Positions 26,813 through 36,376 of a stretch of 64,000 nucleotides of DNA are shown one piece after another. The stretch's first letter is position 1. Every line of letters starts with the position of its first letter. The notes beneath the pieces are model-generated. The model was not told where the DNA came from. It did no database searches and saw only the letters and a list, made by a program, of their open reading frames with translations. The translations under genes and the position numbers were made by a program. This DNA is from Fidelibacterota bacterium (GTDB taxonomy: Bacteria > Fidelibacterota > UBA8477 > JABMPR01): NCBI GenBank assembly GCA_016784025.1, contig JADHVL010000002.1, positions 135,363 through 199,362 on the forward strand. Direction: 5' to 3'.

Positions 26813-29800
26813 CTACTTTAGGAACAACATTTTTACAACTCTTGAAAACCCTCCAGACTCTATTCTGGCAAAATATAACCCGGTGGCAACTGGCTCGCCT
26901 GCCTGGTCTATTCCATTCCATGAGTACTCGTACCAACCTGCTGATTGCTCCTCATTGACCAATGTGATAACTTTCTTTCCAGCAAGGTTGAAAATACTCA
27001 ACTGGGATTTGGACGTTTCAGGCAACCCATATTTAATGGTTGTTGTAGGATTGAATGGATTGGGATAATTCTGCTCTAGAGAATACGATTCAGGTAACGC
27101 CTGGCTCGATATGTCAAGGGTGCTTCTAAGTGCGGTTATAAGAAATAGAGATTCACCATGATTATTTTCCAGCAAATAACTTTCCGTCGTTAACATGTCA
27201 ACAGTGATACCATCTCGAACATCCGTAAGTAAAAATTGCATCTGATCGGGAAACTCTCCCGCATCATAATCCCAGGTTAATACAACTTCTCCTGGATCAG
27301 ATTTGATGGTCATTTGCCAGACGTTTTGATCATCCATCAGGATAGGCGATCGAATATCACGGTTAAATCGAGGTCCAATATACTCATTCCAATCGGAATG
27401 AACGAAGTACGTTGAAACATATGATTGCGCTGGAGGAAGTGGTGGCTCTGGTGAATCTAGGGCAGAGTCAAATCCCGATGTTGCTTCAGGATGCACACCT
27501 ATTTCTGTCATCATATCAGCATGACTGTCTCGGTGCGCAAAAATCGACATATACCATTCTTCCTCACTTCTGCAGTCACGAACCGTTGTAAGTTGAGTTG
27601 ACTCAGCACCATCAACCAACAGTGTTAGACCGTGATCCAGGGCTGATATCCAATAGCCACTCCAGGGATGGAGGATATTTTCCTGATAATAGGATTCATT
27701 CTGATATCCATACAGGGCATTGGAAATCCACCCGTTATTCACAGCTGAATCGAAATCCAGGGTTTCTCCATTCCGCTCCAGAGAAAGTGATGATAACCAA
27801 CGATCTGTGGCAAATGGGTGTCCAATAAGATTCCAGCCAAGCTCCAGAGGTATTGCGAACATGTTTGTGTCTACCGGTCCTTCGATTTGTACTTCAAGAT
27901 CTGCCATGGATGCCAGCCAATATCCCTCACCTCTATACAATTCACTCTCTGGCTGATAGCCATTGGTGGGTTCGTAGGAATACACGTAATAACTGTCGGT
28001 GGCGTATGGTTCAAATAAATCCCAAACGTTATGATCATCTGATTCTAAAGGCAGGCTAAACAAATGCCAACCTGGTTCAAACACCCTGGTTAACTGATTG
28101 CTCCAACTTTGACCAATCGCTATTCGAAACTGCCGAATCCCAGCAGAACCTGTGTTAAATTGATAAATTTGATTTTGATTCAAATTTTGAAACACCCCTG
28201 CGGTAAGATCTTCCAGATAGTACGTGTGTACTGACGGAAAGTCATAAAGCTCTGAAAAATACAGAAATACTTGATTGTCAATCAAGTCTGTGGCCACCTC
28301 AAAATCCCAGAAAAGGGTTCGATTGCTCAGAGATACAACGCTGCGATAGTCCGTACTGAATCTTGGACCCACAGGGACACCCCACTCTTCATGTAAGAAG
28401 TAAAGTTGGATATAGTCTGATGGAGGAAGTGGTGGTTCTGGAATATCGATATCCTGATCATAGCCATCCGTTGCTTCATACAGCATTCCGAAAATGTTTT
28501 CTACATCATGGTAATCCCCAGACTCTAAAAAAATATTCACTGCCCATGGGTAGATGGGTGTTTCACCTGGATTGTAGTCATCAAAATATACAGTCGGCAG
28601 GGTCATGCTGTGCCCGAGGTACGTCAATGATCGATTCTGGCCTAGAAACTCCCAGATATCTTCATCTGGCTTAACAATCACAAACTTGTATTCATGATTA
28701 CTATTTGCTTCATATTGAGAAAAGTCTACCCCAATTCTGTAAATTCCTGAATTATTGACTTCAGAGAGCGGCGCACTTTCCCCTACCCAGCCATTGAATG
28801 AACCACGAAGCTCTACATGATCCACCTCGGGATCAAAAACCCCAAGGGATTCCTGGATATTCATGTTCACACGAAAATCAACTTGCTGGAGTGTGGAATC
28901 CGTGAATTCTATGACTGCAAAGATATAGCCCTCAGGATTACCTTCTGAGAAGGGCGGCTCTAGAAACCCCTGGATCAATTCCGGGAATCCGTCACCATCC
29001 AAGTCCCCAGCAAAATCAAGCGAAAAACCACCCATGACATTGGGCCATTCAATTAAAGTGAGCGGTTGCCAGTTCGTACCATCGTAATCCCACTGGGTTA
29101 TACGACCATTGTTGTAGTCGATGGAAAACATCTCGTCCTGATTGTCACCATCTATATCACCTCCAGTAACATCCCAGAACGCACTGGTATCAGGATAGAC
29201 TTTTATGTCCCCATTTTCATAGGAGATATCGGCCACGTCATTTCCTGCGGTAACACTCATGAACCAACCCTGACTGTAGCTGCCGGTATATACCTCATCA
29301 TGTCCATCACCATCAACATCAGTGACGTGAGTAGCGCCATAAACAGTCTGGTCTGTGAGTGATGAATCTAGCTGGATGCTCAACTGCATTTCATACGCAT
29401 CAACTCCTGTAGCTTCGAAAATCAATGCAGTACTATGATCCCAGGCAAAAAAGATGGCTTCATTGCTACCATCACCATCTAGGTCACCTATGTTGGGCTC
29501 TCCATAACCGGGGGACCCATTAAAATAGCCTTGGTTTTGATCTACATAATATTCAGTAACCAGATCAAAAAAACCGGTTTCAAAAGTTCCTGCTACAGAA
29601 GTTATCATACACACATCAAACGCATGATCACTTCCGTTGTTTGCAATGAGAAGTTCTTGTTGCCCATCATCATCTACATCGCCAACATGAAGAGGATTAT
29701 TCCCGTAATAGCGATCAAGAAATACTCCATCAATCTGTGGATGGAGAATATATCGGTTGTAATTATCACTCCCCACAACACCATCCCATTCCCATACATT

Positions 29801-30277
29801 TATGCCATTGTGTAATTCATTGGGATCTCGCATTCCCAAATAAATGATTTCTCCTCGGCCATTCCCGTCAAGATCACCGGTTACAACGGAACGAGGTGTG
29901 GCGAAATAGGTGGTAGAATCACTATTCAAGGTTGCAACCCACTCAAGGGTATTGTCTCCTATTACCTCATAAACATGGACACCATGCACATTATAATCCG
30001 TTATAATAATTTCTTTCAGGCCATCGTTATCCAGATCACTTCCTGCTTTAATTCCACGAGTCTGCCATCCTGGTGTGGTGGGTGGCTGATTGAGCGTATC
30101 AGCAATGATTGGGTAGACGTTGATGCCATCACGCAGAGATCCATCCCGTAATATTGTTTGCCTGCCAGCTGAAAAATCCATTTGCATTTCCTTGATATCG
30201 TCAACCATGGCAAAACCATCGGTTGATATCAAACAGCATAGACAAAGCACCAGAAAAACACCCTTGCTCTTCATCAT
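26813..30277 (-). CDS. Large secreted FG-GAP/VCBS-repeat protein with glycan-binding-like and sorting domains
   Basis: Exported protein of 1154 residues. A signal peptide covers about residues 1-23. Residues about 70-460 contain repeated Ca-binding FG-GAP/VCBS units (DLDNDGLKEI, DLDGNGRGEI, DVDDDGQQEL, DLDGDGSNEA, DVDGDGHDEV), predicting a beta-propeller. A segment near 480-570 (VELRGSFNGW ... YRIGVDF ... YKFVIV) resembles the E-set/CBM48 fold of starch-binding proteins. Two related modules of about 300 residues each follow, sharing PEPPLPPS(D/A)QSY-like and GPRF(S/N) strings. The C-terminus (about 1075-1154) is the NYPNPFNPTTTIKYGLPE type sorting domain. GGAGGGGAG precedes the ATG. No enzyme motif is visible, so it may be an adhesin or binding protein. 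Confidence 0.88.
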   Translation of the reverse strand: MMKSKGVFLVLCLCCLISTDGFAMVDDIKEMQMDFSAGRQTILRDGSLRDGINVYPIIADTLNQPPTTPGWQTRGIKAGSDLDNDGLKEIIITDYNVHGVHVYEVIGDNTLEWVATLNSDSTTYFATPRSVVTGDLDGNGRGEIIYLGMRDPNELHNGINVWEWDGVVGSDNYNRYILHPQIDGVFLDRYYGNNPLHVGDVDDDGQQELLIANNGSDHAFDVCMITSVAGTFETGFFDLVTEYYVDQNQGYFNGSPGYGEPNIGDLDGDGSNEAIFFAWDHSTALIFEATGVDAYEMQLSIQLDSSLTDQTVYGATHVTDVDGDGHDEVYTGSYSQGWFMSVTAGNDVADISYENGDIKVYPDTSAFWDVTGGDIDGDNQDEMFSIDYNNGRITQWDYDGTNWQPLTLIEWPNVMGGFSLDFAGDLDGDGFPELIQGFLEPPFSEGNPEGYIFAVIEFTDSTLQQVDFRVNMNIQESLGVFDPEVDHVELRGSFNGWVGESAPLSEVNNSGIYRIGVDFSQYEANSNHEYKFVIVKPDEDIWEFLGQNRSLTYLGHSMTLPTVYFDDYNPGETPIYPWAVNIFLESGDYHDVENIFGMLYEATDGYDQDIDIPEPPLPPSDYIQLYFLHEEWGVPVGPRFSTDYRSVVSLSNRTLFWDFEVATDLIDNQVFLYFSELYDFPSVHTYYLEDLTAGVFQNLNQNQIYQFNTGSAGIRQFRIAIGQSWSNQLTRVFEPGWHLFSLPLESDDHNVWDLFEPYATDSYYVYSYEPTNGYQPESELYRGEGYWLASMADLEVQIEGPVDTNMFAIPLELGWNLIGHPFATDRWLSSLSLERNGETLDFDSAVNNGWISNALYGYQNESYYQENILHPWSGYWISALDHGLTLLVDGAESTQLTTVRDCRSEEEWYMSIFAHRDSHADMMTEIGVHPEATSGFDSALDSPEPPLPPAQSYVSTYFVHSDWNEYIGPRFNRDIRSPILMDDQNVWQMTIKSDPGEVVLTWDYDAGEFPDQMQFLLTDVRDGITVDMLTTESYLLENNHGESLFLITALRSTLDISSQALPESYSLEQNYPNPFNPTTTIKYGLPETSKSQLSIFNLAGKKVITLVNEEQSAGWYEYSWNGIDQAGEPVATGLYFARIESGGFSRVVKMLFLK

Positions 30278-30574
30278 GGTGAACTCCCCTCCATTAAAAT
30301 TAAATACGGCTTGAAAAAAGTTTTCGTGTTGGAGATATTATGAATTACAGCACCAACGCAATAGGCTGCCATTACATCGTTTATTTGCTGTAAATATTGA
30401 TATTACCCCCCTGAATATTGAAAAGAAAGATAATAAGTAATTACTCTATGTCAACGTCAATTGTGATTGTTGCCGTTCACACTGATGTGGGTATTGTATA
30501 TATCAATGATATTATTGGAGACCTGGTAATATTCAACAACCAGGCTGGGATTAGAATCCCAGCCTGGATTTGGT
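30278..30574. other. Intergenic region
   Basis: AT-rich stretch of 297 bases between two minus-strand genes. Apart from the hairpin at 30540-30567 and the ribosome site of the FG-GAP gene, I see nothing coding. Its promoter probably lies here. Confidence 0.5.
30540..30567. terminator. Hairpin terminator after the outer-membrane barrel gene
   Basis: CCAGGCTGGGATT (30540-30552) and AATCCCAGCCTGG (30555-30567) form a perfect 13-bp stem with a 2-base loop, eight bases past the stop codon at 30575. The T tract on the minus strand is short (TTGTTG), so this may work as a factor-assisted terminator or mRNA 3' stabiliser. Confidence 0.65.
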
Positions 30575-32047
30575 TTACCTCCTGATAGGCAAGGATATTG
30601 AAATCTGATGGGTCATGACCCGGGCTTCCTGTAGGGTCAGATCATCACTTGGGGCGATGATGAAGTCACCCCCAATACTTGCATTATCCAACATACCACC
30701 TCGCCAGCCCCACCACTGGGTATCCACACCAGGGCGACCTGTTCCCATGGTGGTCTTTCCATTGTAGTGAATCGTGAATTCTTCAAAGTCCATTGAAAAT
30801 CCCCAGGTGGTGGTCCATTCTACCCAGTATTCCTCCTGAGACCTCTCAGTCACAGCAACAAAATCTGTCTGATCCAGCCAGTAATGGATGGTTCGCATCT
30901 GCATACCCAGCTGAAAATTCCTATTGTCTTTCTGCCAGCCCAATCCTGTGCGCAAAATCCAATTTGAGAAATCAAAGAAGTTCTCCACCGTCTTGTCGCC
31001 AGGTCTGGTCAACTCATCATCTTCACTGATGAGAAAGGTATCAGCCTCTGCCCAGGTGTTGCTTTTAATGGGCTCATAGATCACATCGATCCCAAAAGTA
31101 CTGTTACCATTTGTCTTGGAAATACCCCCGCCTAGATTGAACCCTAGGGTGTTTCCCGGATCTCTGGGAATGTTCATGATCTCGTAATTGGGAATCTTGG
31201 GATGGGTTTTCTGGTTCACCGTGAACAAGGCACCATAGGACCACCCAAATTCATCGACAGCACTTTTCTGGGCGATGTGAAGCCCCTGGGTGATGGTATG
31301 ATCCAGATTGATTTCCATACGCTCAACCCAGTCCTCTGGTCCCCACTCCATGTACATGACCTCGTGTTTCATATCCAACTCATTCCAGAGATACAGGACC
31401 TCCAACTCCCCACCGCTATTGAACTCCCGGGTCAAACCGACGCGGATATCCTTCAGATCACCTTCCTGGTGAATGCTTTCGCTATTGGCATACAGCAGGT
31501 CCACTCCATCCAGGGCGGAAAGTGATGCCCAGTAGGCACTCAAACCGAGGCTGGTATTCCCGAGATTCCTACCCAGGAAACCAACAAGATACTTATTCTC
31601 AGCGATGTTCTCATTCAGGGTACGGATCTCTGGGGTCCACCAGCCCTGTTGATTGTTGGCCGTATTCATTGCCTGAAGCGTGAATGACCCCCCTCCATAC
31701 CATGCTCCCCTGCTACCAACAACAGCAAATGGCATGGAGCGAGCGCTTCCATATCCATTTCCAATACGGTAGTAAACTGGCGAACTGGATACCTGAATAC
31801 CTCTCAGGGCAGAACCTTTTGCCGGATTCACCCAATGATCGCTCAAGGGATCATCCAGGGCGATACCCACGCCTCCCATACTCATGTTTTGACTGGGGAA
31901 AATGAGAAACTGATCCCCTGTTGCCACAGGAATGGTTTTCAGGGATATCAACTGAGCTGAAACACTATTTGCCAACAGAATTATGAGCAGGAACAGCATG
32001 CTCCAATTGACCTGTCTATTTTGTTGAATTTTATCCATCTGATTCAT
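30575..32047 (-). CDS. PorV/FadL-like outer-membrane beta-barrel protein
   Basis: Outer-membrane protein of about 490 residues. After a signal peptide (ending NSVSAQ) comes the string SQNMSMGGVGIALDDPLSDHWVNPAK, close to the N-terminal plug region of PorV/PorQ and FadL-type barrels (xxGGxGIA...WNPA). The rest alternates aromatic-rich strands and ends QISISLPIRR. The ATG at 32047 was chosen because AAAGGA lies 8 bases upstream. The longer frame would begin with TTG at 32077, inside the region of the previous stop. It is the third gene of a run with a VWA lipoprotein and a small lipoprotein. A role in secretion or assembly of sorting-domain proteins is possible but unproven. Confidence 0.75.
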   Translation of the reverse strand: MNQMDKIQQNRQVNWSMLFLLIILLANSVSAQLISLKTIPVATGDQFLIFPSQNMSMGGVGIALDDPLSDHWVNPAKGSALRGIQVSSSPVYYRIGNGYGSARSMPFAVVGSRGAWYGGGSFTLQAMNTANNQQGWWTPEIRTLNENIAENKYLVGFLGRNLGNTSLGLSAYWASLSALDGVDLLYANSESIHQEGDLKDIRVGLTREFNSGGELEVLYLWNELDMKHEVMYMEWGPEDWVERMEINLDHTITQGLHIAQKSAVDEFGWSYGALFTVNQKTHPKIPNYEIMNIPRDPGNTLGFNLGGGISKTNGNSTFGIDVIYEPIKSNTWAEADTFLISEDDELTRPGDKTVENFFDFSNWILRTGLGWQKDNRNFQLGMQMRTIHYWLDQTDFVAVTERSQEEYWVEWTTTWGFSMDFEEFTIHYNGKTTMGTGRPGVDTQWWGWRGGMLDNASIGGDFIIAPSDDLTLQEARVMTHQISISLPIRR

Positions 32048-32073
32048 GGTGATATTCCTTTCGGCCAATAAGT

Positions 32074-32532
32074 TCAATTCTCGGGGATTGTGTAAATGAT
32101 ATTTTCGCTGCGGAGTATGCGTGAATTCACTGAATCCATTTCTGTGATATACAAAACCAGGCGCCAGGTGCAGCTATACGAGGGTAACATCCCCAGAAAG
32201 AGAATGCTTGAGTCAGGTTCAAGCGAGTAGAATTCAGCACCAGTTCCACACCAACCCCACATCAAATTGGTCCAACCCGTATCAGCAAGTGCTTCAGCAT
32301 TGTACAACGGGTAACTCTCACCATAGCCATAGTATTGAATGGTCTCCGTGCTATCATTCACCAGTGAAAAGCTTGGCATAAAGCCACCCTCAGCCCATTC
32401 CAGTCCTCGGTATTCAAGCCGGACGGTACCCTCAACTTCGCTTATAAGATTTTCATTCGGCTCCGTTATTTCACAGGACACCAGGCAGATGAGAGCCACC
32501 AACACCTTCAACATTTTTACCGTGTGCAGCAT
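32074..32532 (-). CDS. Small lipoprotein of unknown function
   Basis: Protein of about 152 residues with a lipoprotein signal peptide (LVALICLVSC, acylated Cys near residue 20) and a soluble beta-rich domain containing two Cys in WGWCGT and SYSCTWR that could form a disulfide. The ATG at 32532 follows AGGA by six bases and is preferred to an in-frame TTG at 32547, which would overlap the upstream gene. I do not recognise the family. It lies seven bases after the VWA lipoprotein stop and 26 bases before the barrel gene start, so the three are probably expressed and function together at the cell envelope. Confidence 0.75.
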   Translation of the reverse strand: MLHTVKMLKVLVALICLVSCEITEPNENLISEVEGTVRLEYRGLEWAEGGFMPSFSLVNDSTETIQYYGYGESYPLYNAEALADTGWTNLMWGWCGTGAEFYSLEPDSSILFLGMLPSYSCTWRLVLYITEMDSVNSRILRSENIIYTIPEN

Positions 32533-32539
32533 ATCGTTC

Positions 32540-34078
32540 CTATTCAATGGTCTGAAGCAGACGTATCAATTCCAGGAGTTCCGCATCCCGTTCATCTGAA
32601 CCAATGAGAGATGATGCAATAAGTGTCTCGACTGCATCTAGCGACGTCTGCACATGTGGACTCTCCCTGATGATCTCTGCGTATTCTGCCACGCCTGCTG
32701 TAAATCTGAAGCGATCGCTGGCCTGAGAAAATGCATCTGCCAGATCATTTCCTAAAATGGGTACATCAAAGGGAATGTCTGTTTCAGCGTCAGGCAATTT
32801 GTAGCGGAGATGCACAATTCCCAGATTATCAGATCCACCCTGAACTAACTCAAGCTCGTAAAGGGCTGTAACCCGATGTCCGGCACCGATTTCACCTGCA
32901 TCTGTGCTATCATTTTCAAACTGGTCATCATCAATATCACGGTTTTCATAACCGATGAGCCGGTATCTCAAGACAGAGGCAGAATTGAACTCAACCTGGA
33001 TTTTAACATCCTTGGCAATGACTTCCATAACTCCAGATAACTCCTCAGTAAATAGACGTTCTGCTTCATCAATGCTGTCTATGTAGTAGTAATTTCCATT
33101 CCCCTGATCCGCCAGCTGCTCCATGAGATGGTCATTGTAGTTGCCACTTCCAAAGCCCAGGGTAGATAGGGTGATGCCTTGATCCACATACTCCTCAATA
33201 AGCTCAAGAATGTCCTCATGAGAGGTGGCACCCACATTGGCGTCACCATCTGAACAAACAATAATACGGTTCACGCCGCCATCCAGGAATCCTGAACTAT
33301 TCACATCATAGGCATTTTGTAATCCTGAGGCCATGGCAGTAGAGCCACCAGCCTCGAGATCGGCAATTACGGCTTTGATGGCATCAGCATCATTTTCCTG
33401 CAGGTCTGTTGGATTTAATACCGTCCCCACACTTCCAGCATAGGTGCAAATTGATACCTGATCCCCCAGGCGCATGTTGTCAACCAGGATATAAAGACTT
33501 TCTTTCACCAGATCCAAACGACGGGTCATGGATCCAGAGATATCAATGAGGAAGGTAAGATTCCAGGGTGTCTCATCATCACTCACCTCACGACCCTTGA
33601 GTCCAATTCTCAGGAGATGTAAGCTATCAGCGCGGAAAGGTGAAGGTGCTCCATCTATGCTTACTGAAAAGGGCTCGTTGACAGGAGCTGGATAGTCCTG
33701 ATGGAAATAGTTGATATATTCTTCAACCCTCACGGATGAAGGAGCTGGAACGATGCCCTCATTAATCTTTTTACGGCCAAAAGTATAAGATCCAGCGTCT
33801 ACATCTACCCCAAAGGTGGAGAGGTTATCCTCTTCAGTAATGACAAAACCATTGTAGGTCAAATCTCCATGACGCTCTTCACCTGGGTAATAATCATTTC
33901 TACTTCCGCCCCCATCCAGGGCAGAGGAGTAATCATTGATCCCATCAGTCCCAGCCTTAGCCTCTGGATTCATTAGACCTGAATCAAACAGTGAATTCTC
34001 ACAACCCATAAAACAAACAAGTGCTCCCAGCATGATCAGAAGTGTAAAAAACCGAATGCTCATTCCTCTTTCCCTCAT
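32540..34078 (-). CDS. YfbK-type von Willebrand factor A lipoprotein
   Basis: Secreted lipoprotein of about 512 residues. An N-terminal hydrophobic leader ends in FMGCENS, so the Cys is probably lipidated. A YfbK-type N-terminal domain follows (STFGVDVDAGSYTFGRK, YINYFHQDYP). The VWA domain contains the MIDAS motif DISGSM near residue 175, further Ca/Mg ligands in AGGSTAMASG, and CSDGDANVG. The C-terminal DUF3520-like region ends the protein. The start at 34078 has a strong GAGGAGG site five bases upstream. Earlier in-frame Met codons add residues without a signal-peptide rationale. It heads the three-gene envelope operon, and its role is unknown. Confidence 0.88.
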   Translation of the reverse strand: MRERGMSIRFFTLLIMLGALVCFMGCENSLFDSGLMNPEAKAGTDGINDYSSALDGGGSRNDYYPGEERHGDLTYNGFVITEEDNLSTFGVDVDAGSYTFGRKKINEGIVPAPSSVRVEEYINYFHQDYPAPVNEPFSVSIDGAPSPFRADSLHLLRIGLKGREVSDDETPWNLTFLIDISGSMTRRLDLVKESLYILVDNMRLGDQVSICTYAGSVGTVLNPTDLQENDADAIKAVIADLEAGGSTAMASGLQNAYDVNSSGFLDGGVNRIIVCSDGDANVGATSHEDILELIEEYVDQGITLSTLGFGSGNYNDHLMEQLADQGNGNYYYIDSIDEAERLFTEELSGVMEVIAKDVKIQVEFNSASVLRYRLIGYENRDIDDDQFENDSTDAGEIGAGHRVTALYELELVQGGSDNLGIVHLRYKLPDAETDIPFDVPILGNDLADAFSQASDRFRFTAGVAEYAEIIRESPHVQTSLDAVETLIASSLIGSDERDAELLELIRLLQTIE

Positions 34079-34278
34079 TTCATCCTCCTCAGTCATTATA
34101 TTTTTCCGCCCAGGCATATCAGGGCATAAATCATAAGACCTAATAAAGACAAGTCATGTGCCAGTGGGTGGTGATACAAGAGGTGCTTGAGGGTCAGGTC
34201 TTGGGGAATACCATTTGATGCTGGAAAAAAATAAAATAAATGTGCTTTTTGAGCAATTTGACTAAAGTTGGATGGGAA

Positions 34279-34320
34279 GATGTTTCAGATTTCTGAAACA
34301 TCAGTCAATATTCTGAAACT
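34279..34320. promoter_or_regulatory. TTTCAGA/TCTGAAA palindromic cluster
   Basis: GATGTTTCAGA (34279-34289) and TCTGAAACATC (34292-34302) form a perfect 11-bp inverted repeat with a 2-base loop. A third copy, TTCTGAAACT, starts at 34311. It lies between the end of the kinase operon and the VWA operon on the same strand, so it may be a terminator-like hairpin or an operator for the VWA genes. Confidence 0.4.
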
Positions 34321-34343
34321 TTTTTGAGCTGGAAGGTCTGTTT

Positions 34344-35417
34344 CTACAATGTGAGTTTCACACCTGTTTCGATCAAATTTTTGTTGTAAAACCAGTGATT
34401 AAAAACGGTCTCATTTTTAATGTAGCTGTACTGAATATAAAGCACGCGGGATGGTTGGATCACTCTTTCGAGCTGGATGTGAAGTTGGTTCTGAATATTC
34501 TCTTCAGGATCTCGATAAGGTGTAATCTCCAGAACATCAGTCTGAGCATAATATTTTTTCATACCATTGAGAACCACATGGAAAAACACCTGCTCTGAAA
34601 GTCGACCAGAAGCATAGAGTTTGGCCGACCAGACTTTGGCTTTGGCTATGGCACTATTTGAGTTGATATCTTCAAAGTTGACTGCTGCCCCCCAGATCAT
34701 TTTCCCCAGGTGCTTGACGTGGATTCCCAATGTGCGGGTGACATCCCGTTGGTTTTGGGTGTCGCTGAAAATCAAAGAGCTACCTCTCAGCATTCTCGCA
34801 GGATAATCCTCATATTCAACCTGGCCGAGTTGAACTGATACATCAGCTTGAAAAGCAGGTGTAATCTGTCTTGTTAGATTAAGAAACAACCTTTGATCTG
34901 AATATTGAAAGAGAGTCCCATAATCAATATGAGCTTCAGTTCTTTTCCATCCTAATTCCTGGTGCATCTTATGTGACTTAAGACGTTTAACAGACGCGTT
35001 AAAAGTAGTTCGACCTGATCTTTGAAACTCATCAAAATACAGTTTTTGAAATGTCTTCAAGCCAGCATAAAAACGGTAGCCCGAGATGATTTTATAGTAT
35101 CCACCCAGCTCACCATTTACAACCACCTTTGAATCCAGAAAAAGGGCTGGTTCAAGAAATCCCTGTCCCAGAATTGACCCATAGAAGCGAGCGTCCTGAG
35201 TATCCTGCTCAAAGCGGATGAGCCCTTTGGCCTTTAGGCCGACGGTGGATTCAATATTGTTAATGTTTTCACGTGGGTTTGAATCAAAGTAGGTGGAGAG
35301 ATTTACCTGCCGTTCATAGGTCAGCGCCTGATTATTAAAGAGGCAGATCAGGGAGATTATCCAGATGTTTTTTGGAATACTCCTGGTACATAAGTTCCAG
35401 CGGCTGAGATATTGCAT
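34344..35417 (-). CDS. Putative outer-membrane beta-barrel protein, kinase-operon member
   Basis: Protein of 357 residues with an N-terminal hydrophobic segment (IWIISLICLFNNQALT) and then many amphipathic aromatic strands, ending VIQPSRVLYIQYSYIKN...TGVKLTL. The alternation and the C-terminal strand suggest a barrel of about 16 strands. No named family is recognised. It is the last gene of the four-gene operon that starts with the sensor kinase, only five bases after the coiled-coil gene. Such placement suggests a membrane component monitored or built by the other products. A TTTCAGA/TCTGAAA palindromic hairpin (34279-34302) follows the gene. Confidence 0.65.
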   Translation of the reverse strand: MQYLSRWNLCTRSIPKNIWIISLICLFNNQALTYERQVNLSTYFDSNPRENINNIESTVGLKAKGLIRFEQDTQDARFYGSILGQGFLEPALFLDSKVVVNGELGGYYKIISGYRFYAGLKTFQKLYFDEFQRSGRTTFNASVKRLKSHKMHQELGWKRTEAHIDYGTLFQYSDQRLFLNLTRQITPAFQADVSVQLGQVEYEDYPARMLRGSSLIFSDTQNQRDVTRTLGIHVKHLGKMIWGAAVNFEDINSNSAIAKAKVWSAKLYASGRLSEQVFFHVVLNGMKKYYAQTDVLEITPYRDPEENIQNQLHIQLERVIQPSRVLYIQYSYIKNETVFNHWFYNKNLIETGVKLTL

Positions 35418-35422
35418 CAGGG

Positions 35423-36376
35423 TTATTGATCTAGCTCCTGATTGATCTGATCCAACAGGACTTGATACTCCACCAGTTTCTTTTTTAAATAATTTAAATC
35501 CTGGCCGGAACGCTGGTCCAGAGACATTTCTCCAACCTCTTCACCAGGCGCATTAATATTGATAAGATCTATAGCTTCACTGCTCAATCCACTGGCCATA
35601 TCCCGCCCGCCATCTTCAGTAACATCATTGGCAGCAAATTCACTTGATGGTGCTGTGGTAATCCAGCCAAGCCGCTTATCAGTATTGCCACTGGCATCGC
35701 GTTGCTGTGCATCGGGATCGGCCTCCATTTGGAGTCCTAGATCATCATGAAAACTAGCCAATCTGAGAGCGAGTTCTGCTTCCTCCTCACGAACATTTCT
35801 AATGGAATCCAACTCCATAATTTTTACCTGGAGAAGTCTTTGAATATCCATGAGAATGATCTTGCGCTGTTCAGGGTTGCGCAATTGGAGGTTTAGTACA
35901 TCTGTATAGTCTGGAAACAAGATGGGACTGGACCTGTCAACTACTCGTTTCCAACGACCGAACTGCATATTTCTAAGACCTTGTTCAGCGGGGATGACAC
36001 CCGCTTTTTCATAATCCTGTAGCACGTTTTCATAAGCGAACTTTAAATCTCTGATCTCGCTTTTCTGTAGTGTACGCAGTCGCTCCAATTCCGTATCAAA
36101 GACTCTTAATGAGTCGAGGATCACCAATTGGCGTTTGCTGAGACCAGACAATAGAAATTTATTTATCCAGGCATTGTACCAATCAGAACTTTTTTGAAGC
36201 TCATCGACATCACTTTTAATTTCAATTTGTTCCTGTGTATAACTACTTCTTCTGGCCTCCAACTCAGCTATGCTGGCGTTGGTGGACATGTAGGCCTGCC
36301 AGGCACTGTTCAAGTCCTGACCCGTCAAGGACAGGGCTAACAATATTAGCAACAGAATTTTAGTGGGATGTGACAC
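35423..36376 (-). CDS. Exported coiled-coil protein, kinase-operon member
   Basis: Protein of 317 residues with a signal peptide (about 1-19, ILLLILLALSLTGQ) and long charged helices rich in heptad Leu/Gln/Glu up to residue 215. A linker with Asp/Ser/Gly follows, then a final coiled coil (LNYLKKKLVEYQVLLDQINQELDQ). It starts with GTG, whose first base is the last base of the response regulator stop (TAGTG), so translation is coupled. I recognise no family. Its helical, periplasmic nature suggests a structural or sensor-partner role in the envelope, and an adaptor between the kinase and the barrel is possible but speculative. Confidence 0.75.
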   Translation of the reverse strand: MSHPTKILLLILLALSLTGQDLNSAWQAYMSTNASIAELEARRSSYTQEQIEIKSDVDELQKSSDWYNAWINKFLLSGLSKRQLVILDSLRVFDTELERLRTLQKSEIRDLKFAYENVLQDYEKAGVIPAEQGLRNMQFGRWKRVVDRSSPILFPDYTDVLNLQLRNPEQRKIILMDIQRLLQVKIMELDSIRNVREEEAELALRLASFHDDLGLQMEADPDAQQRDASGNTDKRLGWITTAPSSEFAANDVTEDGGRDMASGLSSEAIDLININAPGEEVGEMSLDQRSGQDLNYLKKKLVEYQVLLDQINQELDQ

